In this document: positions 1 through 8,248 of the stretch, one piece after another
How positions within the stretch are numbered: the first letter of the stretch is position 1
Layout: each line of letters begins with the position of its first letter
NCBI GenBank assembly: GCA_025358295.1
Contig: JANYJY010000069.1
Coordinates: 1-64,000 of the forward strand
Length of the DNA: 64,000 nucleotides
Source: Gammaproteobacteria bacterium
GTDB taxonomy: Bacteria > Pseudomonadota > Gammaproteobacteria > Steroidobacterales > Steroidobacteraceae
Direction of reading: 5' to 3'
Translations under genes and position numbers: made by a program
Notes under the pieces: model-generated
Told to the model about the DNA's origin: nothing
Databases searched by the model: none
The model's input: the letters and a program-made list of their open reading frames with translations, nothing else

Positions 1-708
1 TCGCGGGCCGGCTTCCTTCTCTCGGTGGGAATGGCGGACGCTGCGCGCACGGTGGTGGAAGACGGTCGCAGCGCCACCAAGGATGAGTTCGCCGACACGG
101 CGCTGGTGCGTGTGATCTACCGCGAAGGCGGCGCCGATGCCTTGCGGAGCTTTGTGGAATCCAAACATCTCGATGACTCGCCGCATGCCCTGACGTTGTT
201 TGAAACGGCCTACGCGCGGCTGTTGTTGGGCGATGCGCCGGCCGTTAGAAAATTACTCATGCGCGCGCTGGCGGCGCCCGACGTCGTTCCCGGTTTTGCC
301 GAGCAGCCTTTTTACGCCCGCGGCGAACGCGCCATGGGCACGGCCTACAGGCTCGATCTCGCGGCATCGGAACTTGCGCTCGGTGACCGTCCCGCCGCGC
401 TGAAGGATCTGCAAATGGTTCTGAGCACCATCGACAAGATGATCGCCGCCGGCGTGGAGCGCTATGCGACTTACGAGCTCAGGGCCAAGGTTCTTGCGCT
501 CGAAGGGCGGGGCGATGAGGCGATGCGAGATCTGGGCAAGGCGGCACAGATGGGTTGGCGTCGCTCATGGTGGGCGACGCACGAACCCTACTTTGCCTCG
601 CTGCAGGCGCGAAGCGATTTTCGAACTCTCGTGGCTCAAGTGAACCGATCCAACGATCAACTCGTCGAGAAGATAAGAATTCAATCGCAACCACCCGACC
701 GACTGTAG
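1..708 (+). CDS. TPR-type helical protein, C-terminal fragment
   Basis: The frame is open from base 1, so the gene begins outside the window; about 235 C-terminal residues are visible. They form repeated helix pairs with the Ala/Leu/Gly spacing of tetratricopeptide repeats (for example ARLLLGDAPAVRKLLMRAL and ALEGRGDEAMRDLGKAA) and end in a short charged tail. No catalytic motif is visible. In related bacteria such tails often belong to CadC-like regulators (winged helix, membrane segment, periplasmic TPRs) or TPR-kinases, but the diagnostic N-terminus lies outside the window. It converges on a small minus-strand gene 20 bases downstream. Confidence 0.75.
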   Translation, partial: SRAGFLLSVGMADAARTVVEDGRSATKDEFADTALVRVIYREGGADALRSFVESKHLDDSPHALTLFETAYARLLLGDAPAVRKLLMRALAAPDVVPGFAEQPFYARGERAMGTAYRLDLAASELALGDRPAALKDLQMVLSTIDKMIAAGVERYATYELRAKVLALEGRGDEAMRDLGKAAQMGWRRSWWATHEPYFASLQARSDFRTLVAQVNRSNDQLVEKIRIQSQPPDRL

Positions 709-728
709 TCCGGCAATTTCTTCTTCGG

Positions 729-1055
729 TTAGTTCGGTGGCTCTGGATCGAGTCCCAAAACAAATTCCACAAAGCAGATGATGTGGGGGTGACCACCGCC
801 GGTCGGGCCGCCGCCGGTCATGGGTCTGATCGGTTGCATGTTGCCTGGTCCAGTCTGCGCATTGGACGTTGCAACGGGTCCGGCTTCCGGTGGGATCGGT
901 CCCACGGCCGCTTGGGGGAAGGTCTCCAGAATTTTCATTCCCACAGCGAAGATAACGCTGCGGTATAAATATTCCCATTCCGCCAATGTGTAGCTCTCGG
1001 GAATCGCGTCGAGACGGCTTTTGAAATCGCCGATAAACGTATTGTTATTGGGCAT
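729..1055 (-). CDS. Small hypothetical protein, 108 aa
   Basis: I do not recognise this protein. The start at 1055 was chosen because an AAGGAAAG Shine-Dalgarno-like sequence precedes the ATG at normal spacing. The N-terminal half (MPNNNTFIGDFKSRLDAIPE, then an aromatic-rich stretch EWEYLYRSVIF) looks like a folded helical domain. The second half is low-complexity Gly/Pro/Thr and ends in a hydrophobic segment before EPPN. There is no clear signal peptide. It sits tail to tail with the TPR fragment and head to head with the unrecognised gene at 1232. It could be a small secreted or accessory peptide; function unknown. Confidence 0.5.
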   Translation of the reverse strand: MPNNNTFIGDFKSRLDAIPESYTLAEWEYLYRSVIFAVGMKILETFPQAAVGPIPPEAGPVATSNAQTGPGNMQPIRPMTGGGPTGGGHPHIICFVEFVLGLDPEPPN

Positions 1056-1231
1056 GATCAGCTTTCCTTGGATGGTGGGTGTGCTGTGGCTCTGGCGGTA
1101 TCCTCGTCGGGGTTTCGAATCGAGTATGCGACAAACGCGGTGCACAAAGCAGCGCCAATCGGCAGGCGCTCGGTACGGCGAGCTTCGGCATCATGCAAGG
1201 CCTGAAGTGGACGCCGCTGGGCGAGCCGACC

Positions 1232-2440
1232 ATGGACACCTTGCGCGCCGGCCGTCTATCGGCAAACCCCTGGGACGAAGCCGTTACCCAGAGGGACGAA
1301 TTCGACGCGCCGCCACAGACGCCGGCGGCATCGCTCGCGTCTCATAGTCCCTTCAGCAGCGCTTCGTTGCGGGGGTTTCTCACACGCATGCGACTACTCG
1401 ACCGGGTTGCTCGGTGTCACGAGCCTTTTGTATTGGCGCCCGAATGTGCGGCCGCGGTTCCGGTCGAACTGACCGGAGCCCGCCATTACGCCGCGCGCGT
1501 CTTGGAGTGCCCGCTGCGCTTCGTGCTCGGCGACGATCTGACGCGCGCCTGCGCCGCACTTGCGTTCGCCGACGGCGCGCGCCTGGCGGGATGTTTGGAT
1601 CTGCTGCGGATGCCTGCACAGAGCCTGTGGATCGAGTGGAACGACGCGGTGCATCAGCAGGTCGTCTACGAAACCCAATCGGCTGCGGACTACGATCCCG
1701 GCGCGTCGGGACGGCGGGTGGGCGTGCTGCTGGCAGGGACGTCGGACGGCTATGGCGCCGTGACGAGGACCTTTTGGGCCGACGCCGCGGCCGACGAGCG
1801 CAGCGACGTGGTCTTATCACCGCTCGAAACCCATATCGACTTGCGTGGGGAACTCACGGGTGCCTGCGATATCGCGGGCGTGATGGCGGGTGGCTTTGCC
1901 GGTGTGGACGATCAGACCGATGCCGCCATGAACTGTTTGCTCGACCATGTGCGATTCCGATTCGACGACTCCTGGGCAGCCTACTATCGCGCGGCGGCGA
2001 CGGATGCCGTTGCGCAACGCGAAGTCGTTCACCGTTCACTGGCGGCGGTTGCCCGCGATACACCGCTGATTCTTGCCTTCCTGCTGCTGCTCGGCGCCAA
2101 GGACGCCACACGCTCATTGAGGGTGTCGCGGACCGCTATCAACCGCAAGCGTCAGTCGCTGGGCCGCACGCCGTTGCTGGATCACATTGAAGTGTCTGCT
2201 TCGCTCGATGCAGTTCAGGAAGCGCGCGGGGATACCGGGGATGCCAATGGGCGCCTCGCACCTCGCTTGCACCATGTCCGCGGCCATCTGGTGCGACGTG
2301 ACAACCGCGTCTTCTGGCGCGTACCCCACCTGCGCGGCAGCGCGGCGCGCGGCATGGTTCATTCGCGCACGGTGTGTCTGTCCTTTGCGCACTCGCGCGC
2401 CGCGGACACGCGTACATTCGCCGCGGAATCGCGACTCTAA
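1232..2440 (+). CDS. Conserved hypothetical protein, about 402 aa
   Basis: The protein has an acidic, Ala/Asp-rich middle and a basic C-terminus. The C-terminal block RLHHVRGHLVRRDNRVFWR followed by HLRGSAARG and SRTVCLSF looks like a small conserved DNA- or RNA-binding-like domain, which I recall from hypothetical proteins of alpha- and gammaproteobacteria with no assigned role. The segment ATRSLRVSRTAINRKRQSLG resembles a helix-turn-helix, but this is uncertain. The start is unclear: in-frame ATGs lie at 1079, 1193 and 1232, none with a strong ribosome site, and I chose 1232. The stop is one base from the TTG start of the next, broken gene, so the two may have been co-transcribed. Confidence 0.55.
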   Translation: MDTLRAGRLSANPWDEAVTQRDEFDAPPQTPAASLASHSPFSSASLRGFLTRMRLLDRVARCHEPFVLAPECAAAVPVELTGARHYAARVLECPLRFVLGDDLTRACAALAFADGARLAGCLDLLRMPAQSLWIEWNDAVHQQVVYETQSAADYDPGASGRRVGVLLAGTSDGYGAVTRTFWADAAADERSDVVLSPLETHIDLRGELTGACDIAGVMAGGFAGVDDQTDAAMNCLLDHVRFRFDDSWAAYYRAAATDAVAQREVVHRSLAAVARDTPLILAFLLLLGAKDATRSLRVSRTAINRKRQSLGRTPLLDHIEVSASLDAVQEARGDTGDANGRLAPRLHHVRGHLVRRDNRVFWRVPHLRGSAARGMVHSRTVCLSFAHSRAADTRTFAAESRL

Positions 2441-2441
2441 A

Positions 2442-3950
2442 TTGGCTCATCGCCCTTTGCGATCGCGGCTCGCGGACCGAGCATCCATCGCCGCCTGCGC
2501 CTTGTTGGGCGGCCTCTCGATGCTGAGCTTCGCAGGACTCGGGGGCAGCGAGGCATCCTCACCGGCACGCGCGGACCAGGCGTTGGCCGCGGCGGCGACT
2601 GCGCTGCAAAATCAAGATTTCCGCGGCGCCGTGACCCTGCTCGAGCCCGAGATGCAGGCGCTGCAAAACCAAGCCGTCGCGTGGCGCACATTGGGACTTG
2701 CGCATCTGCGGCTGCATGAGTCGAGTGCGGCGCGAGATGCTTATCTGAAGGCGCTCGCACTTGAACCGAACGATCCTAGGCCGCTCCTGTATTTGGGCGT
2801 CGCCGCAGCGCAAGACGGTCACCTCGAGCAGGCGTTCGAGTGGTTGCGCAAGGCCAAGGAGTCTCGCCGCGTCGATATATGGCAACTGGACATAGAACCC
2901 GATCTTCAGGCATTGCGCGGCGACGGGCGATCAATTCGGATGGATCGCGCGCGTCATCGGCGATGTCGACGGTGACGGCGTGAATGATTTCGTCACTTGC
3001 GCGCCGAGCAAGAATGTCGGCGGCGAGAATGCCGGCAGGTTGTATGTATATTCGGGCGGCACGGGTGCGCTGCTGTGGAGCGCGGACGGCGCGCCCGGCG
3101 ATCAACTCGGCATGGGCGTTGAAGCCGCGGGCGATGTGAACGGCGACGGGATTGCGGATGTGGTGGCGAGCGCACTGGGCATCGATACCGCTTACGTCTA
3201 TTCGGGCGCGGATGGTCGATTGCTCCTGACCCTGACCGGCGCGCGAGCCGGCGATGCCTTCGGCAGCGCGGTGGCGGGATACGCCGATCGCGACCATCGG
3301 TTTCTCGTGGTGGGTGCGCCGCGCGCCGGGCGGCAACACCGAGGACGGATTTACGTCTACAAGGACTTGTCCACGCGTCCGGCCTTTGTGTTCGATGCCG
3401 ATTCGACGGGCGTGGCCCTGGGGTACATGTTCGTCTCGGTGCTTGGCGATGTGGACGGCGATGGGGTCCCGGACATCTATGCCTCGGACTGGTCCGACGC
3501 CGCCAAAGGACCGGGCACCGGCAAGATCTATGTGTATTCGGGTCGGACCGGCCGTCGCCTGCACACACCGGAGGGCGAGACGGCGGGGGAGGGGTTCGGC
3601 ACCACCCAAGGGGTGGGCGGGGACGTAAACGGTGACGGCCGCGCCGATCTCATCGTCGGCACGTGGCAGTACAGCGTGACCGCCCAAAGCGCCGGCCGAG
3701 CCTACCTCTTCGATGGCCGCAGCGGAAAGATGTTGAGCACTTATACATCGAAAATTCCGGGCGACACATTCGGCTTCGATGCGGTGGGCATGGAACGCTC
3801 GACGCCTGGGGGACGGCGGAACTCCTCGTCAGCGCGGGATGGAGCGGAGTTCAAGGCTATCACTCCGGCCGGATCTTTCTCATTTCAAGCGGCGTTCGTA
3901 CAGCTGTTCCGCCACTGCCAGGTCGGCCAGCGCAACACCCACGGACTTGA
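2442..3950 (+). pseudogene. Exported TPR/FG-GAP repeat protein broken by two frameshifts
   Basis: The first part, from a TTG at 2442, encodes a hydrophobic export-like segment and then two or three TPRs ending in DLQALRGDG near 2927. The sense then continues in the +1 frame as an FG-GAP/VCBS propeller: GDQFGWIARVIGDVDGDG, then GDVNGDGIADV, GDVDGDGVPDI and GDVNGDGRADL, each followed by YVYSG-type strands. Near 3793 it returns to the original frame (GTAELLVSAGWSGVQGYHSG, then RIFLISSG) and stops near 3950. Removing one base near 2928 and adding one near 3793 would restore a single reading frame. The 3' end overlaps the convergent cyclodeaminase-like gene by about 70 bases. It is either a recent pseudogene or contains sequencing errors. 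Confidence 0.7.
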
Positions 3951-4806
3951 AGACGGTCAGATTCGCGCGCGCCGCTGCCATACGCTGAGCGGCAAGATCG
4001 GAGAGCAAGACAATATCACCCGGGGCTACAACACCTCGCGACAGCGGCCCGGTCAAATCACCGCTATCGGCCAGGGCGTCCAGAGTATCGACGGCGACGC
4101 GGGCGCCGCGCAGGCAGTCATCGTCACTCTCGCGCATTGCGGGCCGGTAACTGCCGACCAAATCCAGATGGGAGACGGGTTTGAGCCAGACGCCGGCGAT
4201 CAGGGGCTGCTCGGCCAAGGTGGCGCAGCTGACGACATCGGCCGAGCGCGCAGCCGATTCTAAGTCCATAGCAGCACGGACCGGCCAGCCTCGGGCGGCG
4301 AGATCTTGCGCCACCGCCGCGGATTTGACGGAGTCCCGGCCCCAAATCAGGACGGACTCGTAGCGGCGCACCGCCAAATGTCCTTCGATCAAGTACCGGG
4401 ACAGGGCGCCGGTGCCCACCATCAGCAGCACGGCAGCCCGTGCCGGCGCGAGCAGATCGGCCGCCAGCGCCGATACGGCCGCGGTGCGAATCAGGGTCAG
4501 TGCCCGGCCATCGATCCAGGCCAGCGTCTGCCCAGTATCACCGGATATCAATAAGTAGGCGGCATTCACCGACGGCAGCCCCCGAGCCGAGTTGTCGGGA
4601 AACACGGTGACAATTTTCACGCCTAGGGCTCCGTTTGCCCGCCACGCCGGCATCAGAAGCAGGGTGCGCGGTCCCGCGGGGCCCGCCAGTTCATGATGAG
4701 CGCGTGTCGGACACACGGCGGGCGACGCAAAGGCGAGACGCAAAGGCTCGATGAGGCTGCCGACGTCGGCAAGCCGGTGAACGGCGTCAAAATCGATCTG
4801 GATCAT
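3880..4806 (-). CDS. Ornithine cyclodeaminase / mu-crystallin family protein
   Basis: The 308-residue length fits the NAD(P)-dependent OCD/mu-crystallin family. The family pattern KIVTVFPDNSARGLPSVNAA is present near residue 65-85, followed by a Rossmann fold with VGTGALSRYLI and the downstream strand SVLIWGRD. Members are ornithine cyclodeaminases, pyrroline-2-carboxylate or imine reductases, or alanine dehydrogenases; the sequence does not decide which. The gene lies 23 bases downstream of an FAD amine/amino-acid oxidase on the same strand. An oxidase making a cyclic imine and a reductase using it would fit (inference). The start at 4806 has only a weak ribosome site. Confidence 0.85.
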   Translation of the reverse strand: MIQIDFDAVHRLADVGSLIEPLRLAFASPAVCPTRAHHELAGPAGPRTLLLMPAWRANGALGVKIVTVFPDNSARGLPSVNAAYLLISGDTGQTLAWIDGRALTLIRTAAVSALAADLLAPARAAVLLMVGTGALSRYLIEGHLAVRRYESVLIWGRDSVKSAAVAQDLAARGWPVRAAMDLESAARSADVVSCATLAEQPLIAGVWLKPVSHLDLVGSYRPAMRESDDDCLRGARVAVDTLDALADSGDLTGPLSRGVVAPGDIVLLSDLAAQRMAAARANLTVFKSVGVALADLAVAEQLYERRLK

Positions 4807-4829
4807 GGATTGGCCATTATATAAGGGTG

Positions 4830-5996
4830 TCAGCCGATCACCTGAGCTTCAAGCATGGGCCGATTCTCAGCGATGCGCGTGAACAGAAGCTCAGATAAAT
4901 CGAGGGTATGGAATCGGCCCAGGAGAATCAGTTCGGCCAGCGCACGGCCGATGACCGGCGCCTGCTGCATGCCGTGGCCCGAGAATCCGTTCATGAACAG
5001 AAAGTTGCCGAGGGCCGGAGGCGGTCCCAGCAGGGCATTGTGATCGAAGCTGTTCATCTCGAAATAGCCGGCCCACGCGCGCTCGAGCCGGGCGGATTCG
5101 AAGGCCGGAATTCGATGCGCCAGCGCTGGCCATAAGCGGCTCTCGAAGGCTGCGTAGTCCGGTTCCAGCGGCTGCTCCGCAGCATCGTCATCGGGCGCGA
5201 GCCCGGCAATGAATTTTGCGCCGTCGGGACGGATCCAGAATCCCGTCGTATCGATGAGCAGCGGGAAGGGCGCCATGGCGGCGGGACAGGAGATGACGTA
5301 CACCGTACGCCTGCGCGCAAAGACCGGCAGGTCCACCCCGGCCAGCGCGGCGACCTGCCGTGCCCAGGGGCCCGCGGCATTGACCACGTGACTGCAGGCG
5401 ATTCGCGTGCCGTCGGCCAGGATCACATCGGTCACGCGGTGACCATCGATCGCGAGTGCGCGAACTTCCTCATTCACATAGCGCGCACCTTGCCGACGCG
5501 CCTTGCGCGCGAAGGCCATCAATAGGGTATAGCCGTCGAACCAGCCTTCACCGCTCCGACCGAGCGAGCCTAAGGACAGATCGGCGGTATGCAGCCAACC
5601 AAACCGGCCGGTGAGGGCGGCCGGATCCATGAGCGCCACGTCGGCGCCACAGGCCTTTTGCACGGTGTGAGCGCGACGCAGCTGTCCAGCGCCGAGCGCG
5701 TCCGCCAGATAAAGATACCCATGCTCACGCAACAAAATGTCGGGTCGTTCGTCGTCGATACCCAACTCGTCAGCGGCGTGGCGTAGAAACGCGATACTGG
5801 CTTGCGAGATGCGAATGTTCACGGCGGTGGAGAATTGCTGGCGGATGGATGCGGCCGAGAGCGCGGATGAGGCGTGCTCATAGGTGGGGTCGCGCTCGAT
5901 CACGATGACGGGGCGCCCGGGCTCGAGCCGCGTCAGCCAGTAGGCGAGCGCCGAACCCATGACGCCGCCGCCGATGATGACGATCGGATTTTGCAT
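4830..5996 (-). CDS. FAD-dependent oxidoreductase, DAO family
   Basis: The protein has 388 residues. An N-terminal dinucleotide-binding motif IIGGGVMGSALAYWL (GGGVMG at residues 9-14) is followed by an acidic strand end (VIVIERD). The C-terminal MNGFSGHGMQQAP is the usual FAD-contacting segment of the D-amino-acid oxidase/sarcosine oxidase/glycine oxidase family. There is no signal peptide, so it is probably cytosolic. It lies between the M61 peptidase upstream (14 bases) and the cyclodeaminase-like gene downstream (23 bases), which suggests one transcript for peptide breakdown and amino-acid or imino-acid oxidation. The substrate cannot be read from the sequence. Confidence 0.88.
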   Translation of the reverse strand: MQNPIVIIGGGVMGSALAYWLTRLEPGRPVIVIERDPTYEHASSALSAASIRQQFSTAVNIRISQASIAFLRHAADELGIDDERPDILLREHGYLYLADALGAGQLRRAHTVQKACGADVALMDPAALTGRFGWLHTADLSLGSLGRSGEGWFDGYTLLMAFARKARRQGARYVNEEVRALAIDGHRVTDVILADGTRIACSHVVNAAGPWARQVAALAGVDLPVFARRRTVYVISCPAAMAPFPLLIDTTGFWIRPDGAKFIAGLAPDDDAAEQPLEPDYAAFESRLWPALAHRIPAFESARLERAWAGYFEMNSFDHNALLGPPPALGNFLFMNGFSGHGMQQAPVIGRALAELILLGRFHTLDLSELLFTRIAENRPMLEAQVIG

Positions 5997-6010
5997 CGGG
6001 GCGCGAGGAC

Positions 6011-7894
6011 CTAGGGCTTGCGCGCGCTCAAGATCGGCGTCAACAGATCCGGAGTCGAGGCATCGCGCTCCAGCCTTGGATAGCGTGCATGACCCGCATA
6101 CTCCAGGTTGACGGTTTTGAACGTGTCGTCCTTTTGGATCAGCAAACTGATGGTGCGTGATTCGGTGTCGCCTGCCTTGAGCGCATCCTGCAGCACCTCT
6201 TTGGAGTACTTTCGGCCGTTGACCGCGATCACGCTGGACTCGGGTGCGATTCCAGCGGCATCGGCCGGCGTGCCGGGCACGACTTCGGCGATCACCGCGC
6301 CTTCATCCTTCAGGGAGATTCCCAAGGAATAATAGTGATTGGTGGCTTTGTCGAGGGTGGCATTGCCTTTTTGCACCGGCGAGGGCTCGGCATCAAACGT
6401 GACATGCCACCCGGAGGCGGTGAGTCCCTCCAGGGGCGCTTCGGCGCGCACGCGATTCAAACGCAGGGTCCAGAAGCCGCGCCAGTCGTAGGGCATGACG
6501 GTGTTGAGCGCCTTGATAACGTCATTGAAATCATAGGCGACGAGTTTGGGCGCGGTACTCGGTGGTCCGTAAAACAGGCGGCAGAAATCATCGAGACTCT
6601 TGGCGCCGTGAGTGGTGCCGCGGATGAGCGTATCGGCTTCCAGCCAGAGCATGGCGGATTCGATGTAGAAATCGGTGGATCTCGTTCTTTGCACCCAGCC
6701 GCGCGCCTGGGTGTAGCCGAATTGCGCGGCGATGGCGGTATCGGCGAGAGGACGCCAATCGCGGCCCTTGCGCGTCTGTAGCCAGGCCGCCTCATTCGCC
6801 CAGGTATTGCGTGCATCCTCCTGGGAGGCGAGGCCGCTGCGCGCGCTCAATACCATGCCGATGTATTGAGTAAGACCTTCATACACCCACAGCATGTCGC
6901 CGTGCATGGGCGCATCGTAGTTGCCGGTGGCAAGGCCGCTGGGGCGGCGGAACTTGCCGTTCCATGAATGCGTATATTCGTGGGGCAGCAAGTCTGCTAC
7001 GTCACCGGCATGGAGCAGGTCATCGTCGATGAGCGAGCGTTCGGCCGTGCGATTGTCGCTCGACTCGTGATGCTCAATGCCCTCGAAGCCGATTTGATCG
7101 CTCAAGGTCCATAAAAAATGATATTGGGTGTAGTGCGTGGCGCCGAACAGCGCGGCCGCCTCCTGCACGAGCTTGCGCAAAGCGGCCGTCTTCGCCGCCG
7201 GAATGTCGATCGCCGCCTCGCTGTCGGCTGCCAGATGTATATACACCGCAGGCGTGCCGCCGAGCGGCAGGGTCTTGAAATGCCGGCCGGCAAGCACCGG
7301 CGAATCAATCAGGGTAGTCAGCGAGACGGATGAGAAATGCAAAGCGTCGGACGTACTCGACGTCGGCGGCAATGCCGTCCCGAAACTCCAGCCCGCGGGA
7401 AGGCGCAATGTGGCGGTGTACTGCAGGTCGTCGGACTGCACACCGGCGGGGTACAGCAGCAATTGGTTCCAGAGAATGAGGGCCAGCGATTCGGTGCTGA
7501 GGCGCAGCGCGTTATTGTCCGTGGCGCCCGCCACGGCATCTACCTCGAACACCACATCGAGAGCGCGCGCTCCGCTCGGCACGACGAGGTGAAAGGCATA
7601 CATATTCTCGAGGTCACGCTGCCAGGGGATGGTTTGACCGTTGCTCGAAAATTGTAGTCCGGACAATCCGCCGATGGGGCCGTCGGGGGCATGGTCGCCC
7701 GGCAGCCACTTTGGATACAGCAGCGTCAATTTGCCGGGCTTCACCGGCAGCACCAGGTGCACGCGCTCGATGCCGCGCGGCGCCTCACGCGCATCGACCT
7801 CGACGCTGGCCGGCACCGCCGCCTCTGCGTGGGCCGTGATGAGACTCGAGACTGCAAGCGCAATGGCTAGTAGCGGCGCGCGCGAACATGGCAT
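6011..7894 (-). CDS. M61 family metallopeptidase with PDZ domain
   Basis: The protein has 627 residues with a signal peptide (hydrophobic LLAIALAVSSLITAHAEA). It follows the M61 glycyl-aminopeptidase layout: an N-terminal beta domain, the zinc motif HEYTHSW near residue 305, the downstream YEGLTQYIG segment, a helical domain, and a C-terminal PDZ domain (ISLKDEGAVIAEVVPGTPAD). It is probably a periplasmic or exported peptidase that removes N-terminal residues from peptides. The ATG at 7894 is supported by an AGGGAAA ribosome site. It is probably the first gene of a three-gene minus-strand unit with the FAD oxidase and cyclodeaminase-like protein. Confidence 0.92.
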   Translation of the reverse strand: MPCSRAPLLAIALAVSSLITAHAEAAVPASVEVDAREAPRGIERVHLVLPVKPGKLTLLYPKWLPGDHAPDGPIGGLSGLQFSSNGQTIPWQRDLENMYAFHLVVPSGARALDVVFEVDAVAGATDNNALRLSTESLALILWNQLLLYPAGVQSDDLQYTATLRLPAGWSFGTALPPTSSTSDALHFSSVSLTTLIDSPVLAGRHFKTLPLGGTPAVYIHLAADSEAAIDIPAAKTAALRKLVQEAAALFGATHYTQYHFLWTLSDQIGFEGIEHHESSDNRTAERSLIDDDLLHAGDVADLLPHEYTHSWNGKFRRPSGLATGNYDAPMHGDMLWVYEGLTQYIGMVLSARSGLASQEDARNTWANEAAWLQTRKGRDWRPLADTAIAAQFGYTQARGWVQRTRSTDFYIESAMLWLEADTLIRGTTHGAKSLDDFCRLFYGPPSTAPKLVAYDFNDVIKALNTVMPYDWRGFWTLRLNRVRAEAPLEGLTASGWHVTFDAEPSPVQKGNATLDKATNHYYSLGISLKDEGAVIAEVVPGTPADAAGIAPESSVIAVNGRKYSKEVLQDALKAGDTESRTISLLIQKDDTFKTVNLEYAGHARYPRLERDASTPDLLTPILSARKP

Positions 7895-8248
7895 GGTTGT
7901 TTCCCTGTAATTTTATTTATCGGTGCGGCCGCATCATATAGGCGCCCGCCGCCAAAGGCGAAGTCCGGGTCAAGGCTGGCGCGAGGCTAAAGGGCGGCCG
8001 CACCTATGGTCCGCGTCGAATGAATTCGGTCACTTTGCGAAGTGGTTCTCACATTGCCCGCTTTATCGGGGGCAATGATCGCCCGGCGACCCTTGACGGC
8101 TTCCAAAATGTGATCCAAGCGGTCTCACCGAATCCTCTTTTGCATAAGGATCTTGCAGGCGTCGCTAGGCAATCGCCTTACGTCGCGAATGCTGCGCGAT
8201 TGCGGTGCAGCATAAACCGAACTGATCAGGGATTCATGGAGAGTATCG
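7895..8248. other. Intergenic region between divergent units, with one stem-loop
   Basis: These 354 bases separate the M61 peptidase (minus) from the signalling operon (plus), so promoters for both probably lie here, although I cannot assign -35/-10 boxes with confidence. A perfect 8-bp inverted repeat CATTGCCC / GGGCAATG lies at 8052-8059 and 8070-8077. It has no T-run, so it is not an obvious terminator. No convincing small gene or RNA is visible. Confidence 0.5.

Noticed and set aside
2776-3687. 303-codon minus-strand frame over the FG-GAP gene
   Set aside because: The repeated DVDGDG motifs on the plus strand are the real signal; the antisense frame is their mirror and is rich in Arg and His.
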